Source: Azospirillum melinis (GTDB lineage Bacteria; Pseudomonadota; Alphaproteobacteria; Azospirillales; Azospirillaceae). From it: 64,000 bases of DNA. The notes beneath the pieces were generated by a model. The model was not told the DNA's origin and did not search any database. It saw nothing but the letters and a program-made list of their open reading frames with translations. This document shows positions 53,719 through 62,343 of the stretch, piece after piece (position 1 is the stretch's first letter; the number at the start of each line of letters is the position of its first letter). Where the stretch lies: NCBI RefSeq assembly GCF_013340935.1, contig NZ_WHOS01000019.1, positions 51,021 through 115,020 on the forward strand, written 5' to 3'. Made by a program: the position numbers and the translations under genes.

Positions 53719-54336
53719 TCACCCCGCCAGCGGAATATGATCCCCCGAGCTGCGCGGCAGCACACCGTCCAGCCGCGGGTCGCGGACCTCGCGGGCGACA
53801 TGGCGGGTGGGAACGAAACCCATGCTCTGGTAGAGCGGCAGGGCCTTGGGATGGTCGAAGGTGCAGGTGTTGACGACCAGCTTCGTCGCGCCGCCGTCCC
53901 ACGCCTTGCGGATGATGGTGTCGAGCAGCCAGGGGCCCAGCTTGTGGCCGATGAAGTCGGGGATCAGCCCGAAATAGGCAAGGTCGGTTTCCTGTGTCCG
54001 CCGGTCCAGCTCGCCGTAACCGGCGGGCGTACCATCGACATACAGCACCCACACCTCCACCCGCGGGTCGAGGATCGAGCGCTCCAGCTCCTTGCGCGGC
54101 ATGCGGCGGCGTTCATGCCACAGCCAGGGCTCACCCACCGTGTCGTAGAGATAGCGGTAGAAGGACCAGTTCGGCGGATTGGACCGCACCAGCGTGAGGT
54201 TGCCGGACGGCTGGCGCACCGGCGCATGGGCGGGCGGCGCCGTCATCTCCAGATAGGTGACGATTACCGGCAGATAGCCCGGCCGGCTGGCGGTGGGCAC
54301 GGCGGGGCGGGTCAGGGAGAAGGGTTGGTCAGCCAT
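53719..54336 (-). CDS. GNAT family N-acetyltransferase
   Basis: 205-residue acetyl-CoA-dependent acyltransferase. The GNAT core comprises VWVLYVDGTPAGYGELDRR, LAYFGLIPDFIGHKLGPWLL (motif A, with a degenerate Q/RxxGxG/A) and ALPLYQSMGFVPTRHV. Substrate unknown. The start at 54336 overlaps the end of the next upstream GNAT by 25 bp. Confidence 0.82.
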   Translation of the reverse strand: MADQPFSLTRPAVPTASRPGYLPVIVTYLEMTAPPAHAPVRQPSGNLTLVRSNPPNWSFYRYLYDTVGEPWLWHERRRMPRKELERSILDPRVEVWVLYVDGTPAGYGELDRRTQETDLAYFGLIPDFIGHKLGPWLLDTIIRKAWDGGATKLVVNTCTFDHPKALPLYQSMGFVPTRHVAREVRDPRLDGVLPRSSGDHIPLAG

Positions 54337-54746
54337 TTCTGCATCATCGTAACGGGCGATTTGGCATAGCCCAACCTCTCATAGAAGGCCAGCACCCGTT
54401 GGTTGGTCTCGCGGACGAGCAACTGGACCTTGGGCATGCCGGCTGCGGCCAGCCAATCCTCCGCCTCCGCCACCATCCGGCGGCCGAGTCCCCGGCCTTG
54501 CAGGGCCGGATCGACGGCGACGTAATAGATCCAGCCGCGATGCCCGTCCTGCCCGACCATGGCGGTGGCGACGATCCGCCCGTCCTCGATGGCGGCCAGC
54601 ACCGTCGAACTGCTCTTCGACAGTGCCAGTGCGAAGTCGGCCGCCGGGTCGTTCCATGGCACCACCAGCCCGCAGGCCTTCCACAGCGAGACGACGGCGT
54701 CGCAGTCTTCCGCCGTGCAGGGCCGGACAATCACGGAGCCGCTCAC
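54312..54746 (-). CDS. GNAT acetyltransferase, YpeA-like
   Basis: 144-residue GNAT of the YpeA type. Landmarks: [40 protein letters not shown] (the acetyl-CoA binding loop) and [19 protein letters not shown]. The start used is GTG at 54746, whose GTGA overlaps the sseA stop. This choice gives the usual YpeA N-terminus and indicates translational coupling. Substrate unknown. Confidence 0.82.
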   Translation of the reverse strand: MSGSVIVRPCTAEDCDAVVSLWKACGLVVPWNDPAADFALALSKSSSTVLAAIEDGRIVATAMVGQDGHRGWIYYVAVDPALQGRGLGRRMVAEAEDWLAAAGMPKVQLLVRETNQRVLAFYERLGYAKSPVTMMQKWLTNPSP

Positions 54747-55630
54747 GGCTGTCGGGTCCCCGTCTCCAGCGGCAGATCCGCCCGCAGGCCCCATTCGGCC
54801 CAGGAGCCGTCATAGATCGCCACGTCCGGCTTGCCGGCGGTGGCGAGGCCCAGCGCGATGACGCAGGCGGTGATGCCGCTGCCGCAGGAGGCGACCACCG
54901 GACGACCAAGGTCCAGCCCCGCCGCGCGCGCCTTCTGAACGATGATGTCCGGTGGCAGCAGGGTTTTGCTGTCGGCGTCGATCAGGTCGGTGTGGGGCAG
55001 GTTGAAGCTGCCGGGAATGCGGCCGCTGCGCCGTCCGGGCCAGGGCTCGGCCACAGCACCCTCGAAGCGCGGCTGGGCACGGGCGTCGGTCACCTGATCG
55101 GTGCGGGCGTTGATGTTGGTGAGCACCTGATCGGCGCTGCGGATCAGCTCCGGCCGCTTGCGCGCCGTGAAGACCGCCGGCTGGACCGGAGCGGCTTCTC
55201 CAGATTCGGTCGGGCGGCCTTCCGCCAGCCACTTTGGCAGGCCGCCGTCCAGAACCGCCACCCGGTCGAAACCGAACAGGCGGAACAGCCACCAGACACG
55301 TGCCGCCGCCGTTGCCATGCCGGCGCTGTCATAGACGACGACAGTGTCGCCGTCGCCGATCCCCAGTGCGCCGATCTTCGCAGCGAAGGTTTCCTCGTCC
55401 GGGACCATGTGGGGCAGGGGGGCGGTGTTCGGCGCCGCCACCTCATCGACGTCGCACAGGCGCGCGCCGGGGATGTGGGACTCCGCGAACTCCGCCCGGA
55501 TGTCGCGCTTCAGGGCCGGCATGTGCCAGGACCCGTCGAGGATTTTCAGCCCCGTCCGGCCGAGATTGCGGGCCAGCCAGTCGGTGGATACGACGGGGCC
55601 GGTCAGCGCTTCAACAATGCTGTCGCTCAT
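54743..55630 (-). CDS. sseA: 3-Mercaptopyruvate sulfurtransferase
   Basis: 295-residue two-domain rhodanese. It transfers sulfur from 3-mercaptopyruvate (cysteine breakdown) or thiosulfate to thiol acceptors. The inactive N-terminal domain contains [20 protein letters not shown]; the catalytic C-terminal domain carries the Cys loop in [12 protein letters not shown], whose CGSGxT form favours SseA. The start at 55630 ([10 protein letters not shown]) fits. It is coupled to the GNAT downstream and lies behind alaX and cysK. Confidence 0.92.
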   Translation of the reverse strand: MSDSIVEALTGPVVSTDWLARNLGRTGLKILDGSWHMPALKRDIRAEFAESHIPGARLCDVDEVAAPNTAPLPHMVPDEETFAAKIGALGIGDGDTVVVYDSAGMATAAARVWWLFRLFGFDRVAVLDGGLPKWLAEGRPTESGEAAPVQPAVFTARKRPELIRSADQVLTNINARTDQVTDARAQPRFEGAVAEPWPGRRSGRIPGSFNLPHTDLIDADSKTLLPPDIIVQKARAAGLDLGRPVVASCGSGITACVIALGLATAGKPDVAIYDGSWAEWGLRADLPLETGTRQP

Positions 55631-55683
55631 GCTGCGCGTCCTTGAGAATAGGGGCTGTCGGGGAACGGATCGGCGAAACGGCT

Positions 55684-56391
55684 TCAGTCCCTCAGCGCGA
55701 TGACGACGCGCCGGTTCTGCTTGCCCTTGTTTTCGATCTTCGTCACCTCGATTCCGCCGATCTCGCCGGTGCGGGCCACGTGGGTGCCGCCGCACGGTTG
55801 CAAATCGACGCCCTCCACATCCAGAAGACGCACCCGGCCACTGCCGGTCGGCGGTTTCACCGACATGGTGCGCACCAGTTCCGGCTGCGCTGCCATCTCG
55901 TCGTCGGTGATCCAGCGGGTGCCGACGGGAGTGTCGGCGGCGATCAACCGGTTCACCGCCTCGGTGATGGCGTCCTTGTCCAGCGATTCGGCAGGGACAT
56001 TAAAGTCCAGCCGGCTCTTGTCCGCGCCGATCTGCCCGCCGGTGACCGACCCCGGCACCACCGCACACAGCAAATGCAGCGCGGTGTGCATGCGCATGTG
56101 GCGATGGCGGCGGTCCCAATCGATCTCCGCCTCCACCGCGGTGCCGGGGCTGGGCAGCTCCTGCCCGTCTTCCGGCACATGGATGACGTCGTCGGGGCCG
56201 CCATCGCCCTTCACCGTGTCCTTGATGCGGACTTCGAAGCCGTCGAAGCGCAGGACGCCGGTGTCGCCCGGCTGGCCGCCGCCGGTCGGATAGAAGACGG
56301 TGCGGTCGAGCCGGATGCCACGCTCGTCCACCGTCATGACGGTGGCGACGCAGTTGCGGGCGTAGGCGTCCTCACGGAAAAGCGCGTCCAT
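55684..56391 (-). CDS. Alanyl-tRNA editing protein (AlaX type)
   Basis: 235-residue free-standing editing domain that hydrolyses Ser- or Gly-mischarged tRNA-Ala. The zinc motifs are HTALH (HxxxH) in [14 protein letters not shown] and CGGTH (CxxxH) in [15 protein letters not shown]. The N-terminal [13 protein letters not shown] is typical of the AlaXM form. It lies between cysK and sseA on the same strand; cysteine metabolism and Ala/Cys codons do not by themselves explain the placement. Confidence 0.9.
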   Translation of the reverse strand: MDALFREDAYARNCVATVMTVDERGIRLDRTVFYPTGGGQPGDTGVLRFDGFEVRIKDTVKGDGGPDDVIHVPEDGQELPSPGTAVEAEIDWDRRHRHMRMHTALHLLCAVVPGSVTGGQIGADKSRLDFNVPAESLDKDAITEAVNRLIAADTPVGTRWITDDEMAAQPELVRTMSVKPPTGSGRVRLLDVEGVDLQPCGGTHVARTGEIGGIEVTKIENKGKQNRRVVIALRD

Positions 56392-56408
56392 ATCCCCCTC
56401 GAAGAGAG

Positions 56409-57410
56409 TCAGGCCAGCCAGTCTGGCACAGGAAGATTCTTCTCACGGAGGAAGTCAGGATTGAAGAGCTTCGATTGGTAACGCTGCCCCCCGTCGCACA
56501 GGATGGTCACCACCGTGTGGCCGGGGCCGAGGTCGCGTGCCACCCGCATGGCGGCGGCGATGTTGATGCCCGACGAGCCGCCCAGCACCAGACCCTGGGT
56601 CTTGATCAGGTCGAAGACGATCGGCAGCGCCTCTTCATCGGGAATCTGCACGGCGTCGTCGATCGGCGCGTCTTCCAGATTGGCGGTGATGCGGCCCTGG
56701 CCGATGCCCTCGGTGATCGAACTGCCTTCCGACTTCAGCTCACCGTTGGTGTAGTAGCTGAACAGGGCGGCGCCCATCGGGTCGGCCAGCGTGATGCGGA
56801 TGTTCGGGTTCCGCTCCTTCAGGGCCAGCGCGATGCCGGCCAGCGTGCCGCCGCTGCCCACCGCACAGGTGAAGGCGTCGAGTTTGCCGCCGGTCTGGTC
56901 CCAGATTTCCGGGCCGGTGGTGGTGCGGTGGCCTTCGCGGTTGGCGGTGTTGTCGAACTGGTTGGCCCAGACGACGCCGTTCGGCTCGGTCTTCGCCAGT
57001 TCCTCGGCCAGACGGCCGGAATAGCGGACGTAATTGTCGGGGTTGGAATAGGGGACTGCCGGGACCAGCCGCAGGTCGGCGCCGATCAGGCGCAGCATGT
57101 CCTTCTTTTCCTGGCTCTGCGTCTCGGGCATGACGATGACGGTGCGATAGCCGAGCGCGTTGCCGACCAGCGCCAGCCCGATGCCGGTGTTGCCCGCCGT
57201 GCCCTCGACGATTGTGCCGCCGGGGCGCAGCAACCCGCGCTCTTCCGCGTCGCGGACGATGGCGAGAGCGGCGCGGTCCTTCACCGACCCGCCGGGGTTC
57301 AGGAACTCCGCCTTGCCCAGGATCTCGCAGCCCGTCGCCTTCGATGGCCCTTCCAGGCGAATCAGCGGCGTGTTGCCGATTGCGCCGATGAAGCCGTTGC
57401 GGATGTCCAA
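56409..57410 (-). CDS. cysK: Cysteine synthase (O-acetylserine sulfhydrylase)
   Basis: 333-residue PLP enzyme that makes cysteine from O-acetylserine and sulfide. The PLP lysine lies in NPGGSVKDRAAL, the substrate loop is EGTAGNTGIGLAL, and the Gly-rich phosphate cradle is VGSGGTLAG. The start is taken as the TTG at 57410 because GGGAG is 8 nt upstream; a TTG at 57425 has no Shine-Dalgarno sequence. It leads alaX and sseA with short gaps, a sulfur-metabolism cluster. CysK and the longer CysK2-like variants both fit, and the CysA-type name is the more probable. Confidence 0.93.
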   Translation of the reverse strand: MDIRNGFIGAIGNTPLIRLEGPSKATGCEILGKAEFLNPGGSVKDRAALAIVRDAEERGLLRPGGTIVEGTAGNTGIGLALVGNALGYRTVIVMPETQSQEKKDMLRLIGADLRLVPAVPYSNPDNYVRYSGRLAEELAKTEPNGVVWANQFDNTANREGHRTTTGPEIWDQTGGKLDAFTCAVGSGGTLAGIALALKERNPNIRITLADPMGAALFSYYTNGELKSEGSSITEGIGQGRITANLEDAPIDDAVQIPDEEALPIVFDLIKTQGLVLGGSSGINIAAAMRVARDLGPGHTVVTILCDGGQRYQSKLFNPDFLREKNLPVPDWLA

Positions 57411-57561
57411 GGCGGGTACTCCCAAAGTCAGATGTGGATTGCTGCCGATACTATCAGCGTGCAGGGCCGCGGTTTCAAGGCAGGGAGTGTGAAATGCTGC
57501 ATTGAACGTGAATGGTACGTGAAATAAGTTGCGGAACCTGGAATCGGAGACTCTCCGTACC

Positions 57562-58173
57562 TTACCCCTGACTCAGCCAGCGCTTGCGCAGGGACTCGCG
57601 GTGGCGGGCCAGCCAGCCGATGGCGATGATGGCGACGGAGTTGCGCAGGCGGTTCTCGTCCATCATGCTGATCGCCTCGTCGGCCGGCAGGGCCATGATG
57701 CGGATGTCCTCATGTTCCTCCTCCAGGCCGCCGGTCGCGGCGAGGTTGCGGCTGTCGACCCGGCCGCAGAAGACGGTGACGACCTCGGTGAAGGCACCCG
57801 GGCTGACGTAATAATCGCAGATCTGCTCGATCTCCTGGATGGCGCAGCCGGCCTCCTCCATCGATTCGCGGCGCGCAACCTCCTCCGGGCTCTCGCCTTC
57901 GCCGACCATGCCGGCGACGATCTCGGTCATCCAGGCCGGGCCGCCGGCTGCCGCGGAGCCGACGCGGAACTGCTCGATCATCACCACGGTGTCGAGATCG
58001 GGATCGTAGAGCAGGACGCCCACCGCGGCCCCGCGGTCGCACACCTCGCGGGGGGGCAGCACGTCGGTCCAGGTGCCGTCGAACTTCTTGTGGCGCAGGC
58101 GGTAGACGTCGATGGTCAGAAAGCCCTTGTAGGGGGTCTTCTTGTCGAGAATCTCGATGTCGGGATGGTTCAT
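57562..58173 (-). CDS. Nudix hydrolase, ADP-ribose pyrophosphatase-like
   Basis: 203-residue Nudix enzyme. The Nudix box GMVGEGESPEEVARRESMEEAGC has the required G-x5-E-x7-RE-x2-EE-x-G spacing (in parts GMVGEGESPEE and ARRESMEEAGC). Preceding VVMIEQFRVGSAAAGGPAW and following YYVSPGAFTEVVTVFCGRVD match the NudF/ADP-ribose group, which hydrolyses ADP-ribose to AMP and ribose-5-phosphate. It is monocistronic. Confidence 0.9.
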   Translation of the reverse strand: MNHPDIEILDKKTPYKGFLTIDVYRLRHKKFDGTWTDVLPPREVCDRGAAVGVLLYDPDLDTVVMIEQFRVGSAAAGGPAWMTEIVAGMVGEGESPEEVARRESMEEAGCAIQEIEQICDYYVSPGAFTEVVTVFCGRVDSRNLAATGGLEEEHEDIRIMALPADEAISMMDENRLRNSVAIIAIGWLARHRESLRKRWLSQG

Positions 58174-58271
58174 GATCGGCGTGAGTCCATGGATGGCTGT
58201 TCCCCACAGGGTGCTATGCCGGCACGCCGTTCACAAGCGCCCGGGAAGGTAACCGGCTGTTGGGGCAGGCA

Positions 58272-59300
58272 TCACAGCGTCGGGTTCAGCCTCAGGAACC
58301 GCACGCGGTCGGCCGAGGTCACGGGAACCGGGGTCAAGGTGGAACCGCGCATCACCTCGAGCGGAATGACGATGCCGGCCGGTCCCAGCCCCCAGAGCTT
58401 GCGGTAGAAATCCGCCAGTCCATTGAAGCGCTGGCCACCGACGCCGACGATCCAATCGCCGGGGCGCAGGCCGGCCGATTCGGCTGGGCTGCGTGGCGAC
58501 ACCTTTTCCACCAGCAGCCGCCCCATCTCTTCGCGCAGGGTGACGCCCAGCCAGGGACGGGCCGGTTCCTGCCGTCGCCCGTAAGCCAGAAGGTCGGCCA
58601 GAATCGGCTCAAGCGCCGAAACGGGGACGAACATGTTGCCGGGCAGGCTGCGCCCCTCCACTGCCTCCGCCACCAGCAGCGATCCGATGCCGACCAGCCG
58701 GCCCTCGCGGTTGACCAGGGCGGCGCCGTTGAAGGCGCGGATTGGCGGGAAGGTGAACAGCGCCTCATCCAGCAGATATTCCCAATAGCCGGCGAATTCC
58801 CGCTTGCCGACCACCTTCACGGCGGTGGCTCCGCGATTGCCGCCGCCGCTGAGCGCCAGCAGGGTGTCGCCCTCCTTCACGGCCCCTGGACCGGCCAGAC
58901 GCAGCCAGGGAGCTGAAAACCCCATCTCCGCCCGCAGCAGACCGAAGCCGCTGACGGGGTCGTAGGCCACCATGTTGGCGGGATAATTGCGTCCGTCGGC
59001 GGCAATGACCTGAATCTGCGACGCCTCCATCACCGTATAGCCGATGGTCAGGATCAGGCCGGAACCGTCGATGACGACCCCGCTGCCCTCGCGGTCGGTG
59101 CCCAGGGTGCGGGCGCTCTGGCTGTCCGCCGGCACGGTTGCGGTGATGCCGACGACGGAACGGACGACACGCTCCGGGTCGAGCTGCTCAGACTCCGCCG
59201 CTTTGGCCGGATCAACGCCGGGGACGGCCAATTGCAGGCCGATCAGGAGAAGGACGGTCGCCGCCAGACGCGGCACAACCGGTGTTGAGACGACCCGCAT
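58272..59300 (-). CDS. HtrA/DegP-like S1C protein with degenerate catalytic triad
   Basis: 342-residue exported protein with a signal peptide ending near PAKAAES, a trypsin-like domain (about 45-230) and a PDZ domain (about 245-335; GLRPGDWIVGVGGQRFNGL). The fold landmarks GSGVVIDGSGLILT, YDPVSGFGLL and ALVNREGRLVGIG align with DegP-type S1C proteases. The catalytic positions, however, read Tyr in ILTIGYTV (His expected), Gly in VSGFG (Asp expected) and Asn in AFNGAAL (Ser expected). It is therefore probably a pseudoprotease, perhaps a chaperone, sensor or decoy. Confidence 0.85.
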   Translation of the reverse strand: MRVVSTPVVPRLAATVLLLIGLQLAVPGVDPAKAAESEQLDPERVVRSVVGITATVPADSQSARTLGTDREGSGVVIDGSGLILTIGYTVMEASQIQVIAADGRNYPANMVAYDPVSGFGLLRAEMGFSAPWLRLAGPGAVKEGDTLLALSGGGNRGATAVKVVGKREFAGYWEYLLDEALFTFPPIRAFNGAALVNREGRLVGIGSLLVAEAVEGRSLPGNMFVPVSALEPILADLLAYGRRQEPARPWLGVTLREEMGRLLVEKVSPRSPAESAGLRPGDWIVGVGGQRFNGLADFYRKLWGLGPAGIVIPLEVMRGSTLTPVPVTSADRVRFLRLNPTL

Positions 59301-59527
59301 GACGCCGCACTCCCGCGCAAGGCAGGGCCAAGGGCACCCCCGGTGCCGCGCGGCCCTGTCCGTCGCGACTCGGGTGACACAAGCATGACATTGCGTTCGA
59401 GTCGCGGCTCATCAAGCCGTCATCGCGCGGTCGTCCACCACGAGCGCGACCATGGTGATGGAAACATACCGCCGTCGGCCGTTGTTGTCTTGTCCGGGTC
59501 CCGCAATCAAAGGGGAAAGGTGACAGC

Positions 59528-59707
59528 ATGCCCATCGAAAGCGAACAGGAGCTGGAACAGGCCGTCCAGGAGTTCCAGCGCCTGAGCGACGCACCGGAGG
59601 GGTCCGAGGAGGGCCGCCGCCGCAGCGTTCTGGACGCGGACATCAAGTCGTACTACGCCAGATGCGCAGACACGATGCGGCCTGCCAAGCCGCCCTCCAC
59701 CGGCTGA
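59528..59707 (+). CDS. Small hypothetical protein, 59 residues
   Basis: Acidic, helical protein (MPIESEQELEQAVQEFQRLS at the start; pI low, with one Cys near SYYARCADTM). AAAGGTGAC 5-8 nt before the ATG is a fair Shine-Dalgarno sequence. No family recognised. It is the first of three small genes in 59.5-60.3 kb. Confidence 0.5.
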   Translation: MPIESEQELEQAVQEFQRLSDAPEGSEEGRRRSVLDADIKSYYARCADTMRPAKPPSTG

Positions 59708-59776
59708 CGGAGGGGGAAGCGGGTCCGCGTGGCCGACCGACGTAAAGCCGGCCATCATTAAGGAGAGCGGTCCGCG

Positions 59777-60019
59777 ATGAAGCGACTCGACACCTGCTAC
59801 ACCTGCCGCTTCTGGGAGGGGCAGGGGCTCCGCCAGCGCGGGCCGAAGGGAACCTGCCGGCGCTACCCGCCGGTGGTGACCCCGCGCAGCCCGGAAGGCG
59901 ACTTCCCGATCACCCTGTCCACCGACTGGTGTGGGGAATGGAAGCGGGTGGCGATCGCCGCGGCGGGCGGCGACCCATCGGATTCCGACGACAGCATCTA
60001 TGACGATCTGGTGGAGTAG
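59777..60019 (+). CDS. Small cysteine-rich protein, possible metal site
   Basis: 80-residue protein with four cysteines arranged as C7-x2-C10 (CYTCRFWEGQG), C27 (GTCRRYPP) and C52 (TDWCGEWKRV). The C-x2-C-x16-C-x24-C spacing and the flanking RYPP and WCGEW residues recall widespread small zinc- or iron-sulfur-binding proteins whose role is unknown. The C-terminus is strongly acidic (DPSDSDDSIYDDLVE). GGAG precedes the ATG by 10 nt. Confidence 0.6.
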   Translation: MKRLDTCYTCRFWEGQGLRQRGPKGTCRRYPPVVTPRSPEGDFPITLSTDWCGEWKRVAIAAAGGDPSDSDDSIYDDLVE

Positions 60020-60054
60020 GGCACATCAATAACCGGTGCCTTGCTCCCGACCTT

Positions 60055-60306
60055 TCAGCGCGGGTGGGGCGGGATCACCAGAACCGGGGTGTTCTCGTAG
60101 GCCTGCGGATTGCGGTCGGCGGCAGGTCCGGTCCAATCGGCGCTGAAAGCCAGCAGGGCGACCAGCACGGCTGCCAGGAACAGCAGCATTGCCGTGACGC
60201 AGTCAACCGTCCGGACCGGGCGCTCTTCGCATTCGGACGAGCGGTTGCCGGTGCTACCGACAGGCGGGGCGGTGCGGAAATGTTCGGATTGGAATGGCAG
60301 AAGCAC
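60055..60306 (-). CDS. Small single-pass membrane protein, unknown
   Basis: 83-residue protein with one hydrophobic helix (about 40-58, AMLLFLAAVLVALLAFSADW) and a polar C-terminal tail ending VLVIPPHPR. The GTG start at 60306 has GGAGG 6 nt upstream, which is why it is included. It has no recognised family. It converges with the Cys-rich gene. Confidence 0.5.
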   Translation of the reverse strand: MLLPFQSEHFRTAPPVGSTGNRSSECEERPVRTVDCVTAMLLFLAAVLVALLAFSADWTGPAADRNPQAYENTPVLVIPPHPR

Positions 60307-60476
60307 GGCGGTCCTCCATCGGCTGGAGACGCCCGGCCCAAGGCTCGGCCCGGATTATTATCAAGTCTAACCCCCCGCAGACATGCGCGGCATTTCGCTT
60401 CCGGCAAAGCAGGATCGTCTTTTGGGACTAGTTCATACTGTCTTGGGCCACCGTCGGTCCTAGCCCAACTGCTTTA

Positions 60477-60490
60477 AACCGAATTCGGTT
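60477..60490. repeat. Perfect 14-bp palindrome AACCGAATTCGGTT
   Basis: It sits in the otherwise featureless gap 60307-60569, flanked symmetrically by TTTA and ACTTAA. A perfect palindrome of this length could be an operator or a small hairpin. Nothing nearby indicates the binding protein. Confidence 0.4.
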
Positions 60491-60530
60491 ACTTAAGCGC
60501 CACAGTCAAGCTGCAAGAGTGCAGAAAGAC

Positions 60531-60564
60531 AAAAAGGCCGGATGCGTTCGGCATCCGGCCTTTT
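60531..60564 (-). terminator. Intrinsic terminator after tRNA-Asn
   Basis: GGCCGGATGC and GCATCCGGCC form a 10-bp stem around 5 nt. On the minus strand AAAAGG pairs at the 5' side and the 3' side reads TTTTT (60531-60535). It ends transcription of the tRNA gene 6 nt away. Confidence 0.85.
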
Positions 60565-60569
60565 CGATC

Positions 60570-60645
60570 TGGCTCCCGGTGCTGGACTCGAACCAGCGAC
60601 AAGCGGATTAACAGTCCGCTGCTCTACCAACTGAGCTAACCGGGA
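60570..60645 (-). tRNA. tRNA-Asn (GTT)
   Basis: 76-nt tRNA with encoded CCA. The acceptor TCCCGGT pairs with ACCGGGA. The D-loop sequence is AGCTCAGTTGGTAGAGC, the anticodon loop CTGTTAA gives GTT (Asn), and the T-arm is GCTGGTTCGAGTCCAGC. No intron or missing arm. Confidence 0.97.
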
Positions 60646-60809
60646 TCGGTGACTGACCTTTCGGCCGCCGCCGTTGTTGGCGTGGCGGGTGTATAGCCGA
60701 ACCATTCGGCCCTGCCAAGCCAATTCCGACAGAAAAATGAATTTTCTTTCGACGGCGGGCGAAGCGGTGGGTGAGGGGCATTCCGCGAATAAAAACAAAG
60801 CCCTAACGC

Positions 60810-60834
60810 AAAAAGCCCCGCTGGAAGCGGGGCT
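60810..60834 (-). terminator. Intrinsic terminator after tRNA-Cys
   Basis: AGCCCCGCT and AGCGGGGCT form a 9-bp stem around GGA and are followed by a T-tract on the minus strand (AAAAA at 60810-60814 on the plus strand). It ends the tRNA-Cys transcript, 43 nt from the tRNA. Confidence 0.85.
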
Positions 60835-60876
60835 GCGTTCGGTTTGATTGACCTTGATCTATACTGTTGTCAGGTA

Positions 60877-60950
60877 TGGAGGCACGGGCGGGAATCGAAC
60901 CCACGTACACGGATTTGCAGTCCGCTGCATCACCACTCTGCCACCGCGCC
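60877..60950 (-). tRNA. tRNA-Cys (GCA)
   Basis: 74-nt tRNA with encoded CCA. The acceptor GGCGCGG pairs with CCGTGCC (one G-U). The D-loop is GGCAGAGTGGTGATGC, the anticodon loop CTGCAAA gives GCA (Cys), and the T-arm is GTGGGTTCGATTCCCGC. It lies about 230 bp from tRNA-Asn on the same strand, each with its own terminator. Confidence 0.97.
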
Positions 60951-61255
60951 ATCCTGACCGGCACCGGCGCGCCGTTTCCGGTGCGCCCTCGGTGTGGAGC
61001 GGTGGTATAGCGGCCTGGAACGGAGCGGTCAAGGCGAATGGTGACGATTTTTGAACATCGTCGATCGAACCGGCATGACCGCTCTTTGCCGACGCCTCCG
61101 CCGGCCGTTTTCCCGACCTTCGGCAAAGCCCGCCCGCATATCGCTCGTGACGTTGTGTTCGCCAAGCCTTTGCGGCTATATACCGCCATGGCAGGAAGCC
61201 GTTCGCTGTTCGGCTTGGTGCCGGTGTCGTCACAACACATCAATAAGCGACCGCC
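60951..61255. other. Intergenic region upstream of the PCMT-like gene, 305 bp
   Basis: It contains the tRNA-Cys promoter (minus) and that of the PCMT-like gene (plus), neither clear. A 9-bp stem, CTTTGCCGA (61084-61092) with TCGGCAAAG (61120-61128), encloses a 27-nt loop. No gene is supported. A long minus-strand frame crossing it also crosses both the tRNA-Cys and two plus-strand genes and was rejected. Confidence 0.4.
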
Positions 61256-61912
61256 ATGACCGATTTCGCCGCCGCACGCTATTTCATGGTCGAGGGACAG
61301 ATCCGCCCCAACAAGGTGACGGATCAACGTCTCGTCGATGTCCTGTCGGAGCTTCCGCGCGAAGCCTTCGTTCCTTCGTCGGCGCGCGGCGTCGCTTATG
61401 TCGACGACGATCTCCCCATCGGCAAGGGCCGCTTCCTGCTGGAACCGATGGTCTTCGCCCGTATGCTGCAGGCCGCTGCCGTGCAGGAGACCGACCGCGT
61501 GCTCGACGTCGGTGCCGCCGGCGGTTACTCCACCGCGGTGCTGGGGCGGCTCGCCTCGTCGGCCGTCGGCCTTGATTGCGATGAAGCGCTGACCGCGGCC
61601 GCGGCCGCGGCGCTGGCCGGGCAGGGGATCGCCAACGCCAAGGCCGTCACCGGTCCGCTGGCGGAGGGGTACGCCCAAAACGCCCCTTACGATGTGATCG
61701 TCGTCGAAGGTACCGTTCCGGAGGTGCCGGCTTCGCTGACCGACCAGCTGGCGGAAGGCGGTCGTCTGGTCGCCATCGTCCAGGGCAAGGGCAGCGTCGG
61801 CGAGGTCCGGCTGTTCCAGCGCACCGCCGGCGTGGTGTCCAGCCGCATCCTGTTCGAGGCCCAGCCGCACGCGCTGCCGGGCTTCGAAAAGAAGGCCTCC
61901 TTCGTGTTCTGA
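61256..61912 (+). CDS. Protein-L-isoaspartate O-methyltransferase family protein
   Basis: 218-residue SAM-dependent methyltransferase related to PCMT. The N-terminus RYFMVEGQIRPNKVTDQRLV, the segment LLEPMVFARMLQAA and the motif I variant DVGAAGGYSTAVLG are typical of the short PCMT-like proteins that precede tolC in alphaproteobacteria. Classical PCMT has GTGSGY at motif I, so repair of isoaspartate is not certain. A rhodanese and tolC follow. Confidence 0.82.
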   Translation: MTDFAAARYFMVEGQIRPNKVTDQRLVDVLSELPREAFVPSSARGVAYVDDDLPIGKGRFLLEPMVFARMLQAAAVQETDRVLDVGAAGGYSTAVLGRLASSAVGLDCDEALTAAAAAALAGQGIANAKAVTGPLAEGYAQNAPYDVIVVEGTVPEVPASLTDQLAEGGRLVAIVQGKGSVGEVRLFQRTAGVVSSRILFEAQPHALPGFEKKASFVF

Positions 61913-62014
61913 CCGGATTCGCCGGTTGGACTGGTCTTGAACTGAACCGTGCAGTTTACCTCTGCGCGGTTCTGCGCTACCGTCGCCATCGCCCTTGCAC
62001 GAAAGTGAGCAACC

Positions 62015-62341
62015 ATGGCCGCACCGTTTGAGATCGAGGTGGAAGAACTGGACCGCCGCCGCAAAGCCGGCGACGAACCGGTCGTCCTCGACGTGCGCGA
62101 ACCGTGGGAGTTTGCGCTGTGCGCCATCGACGGCAGCCTGCACATCCCGATGAACGGGCTTCCCGGTCGGGTGGAGGAGCTGCCGAAGGACCGCGATGTC
62201 GTCGTCGTGTGTCACCACGGTGGCCGCAGCGCGCAGGTCACCATGTGGCTGCGTTCCAAGGGCTTCGACCGCGCCATCAACCTGGATGGCGGCGTCGATG
62301 CCTGGGCGCGCCGAATCGACCCGAACATGAAGGTCTACTGA
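62015..62341 (+). CDS. Single-domain rhodanese
   Basis: 108-residue sulfurtransferase-type domain. DVREPWEFALCAIDGSLHIP and the active-site loop VVCHHGGRSAQV, with the catalytic Cys, fit the GlpE/ThiI-related rhodaneses, and LDGGVDAWARRIDP closes the fold. It lies 3 bp before tolC and probably shares its transcript with the PCMT-like gene. Confidence 0.9.
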   Translation: MAAPFEIEVEELDRRRKAGDEPVVLDVREPWEFALCAIDGSLHIPMNGLPGRVEELPKDRDVVVVCHHGGRSAQVTMWLRSKGFDRAINLDGGVDAWARRIDPNMKVY

Positions 62342-62343
62342 AC

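Noticed and set aside
60845..60860. TTGATTGACCTTGA near tRNA-Cys as an FNR box
   Set aside because: The right half does not read ATCAA, and no 19-nt element or suitable spacing follows.
60803..62218. 471-residue minus-strand frame over the tRNA-Cys and two plus-strand genes
   Set aside because: It crosses a tRNA and two well-supported genes and shows no domain.
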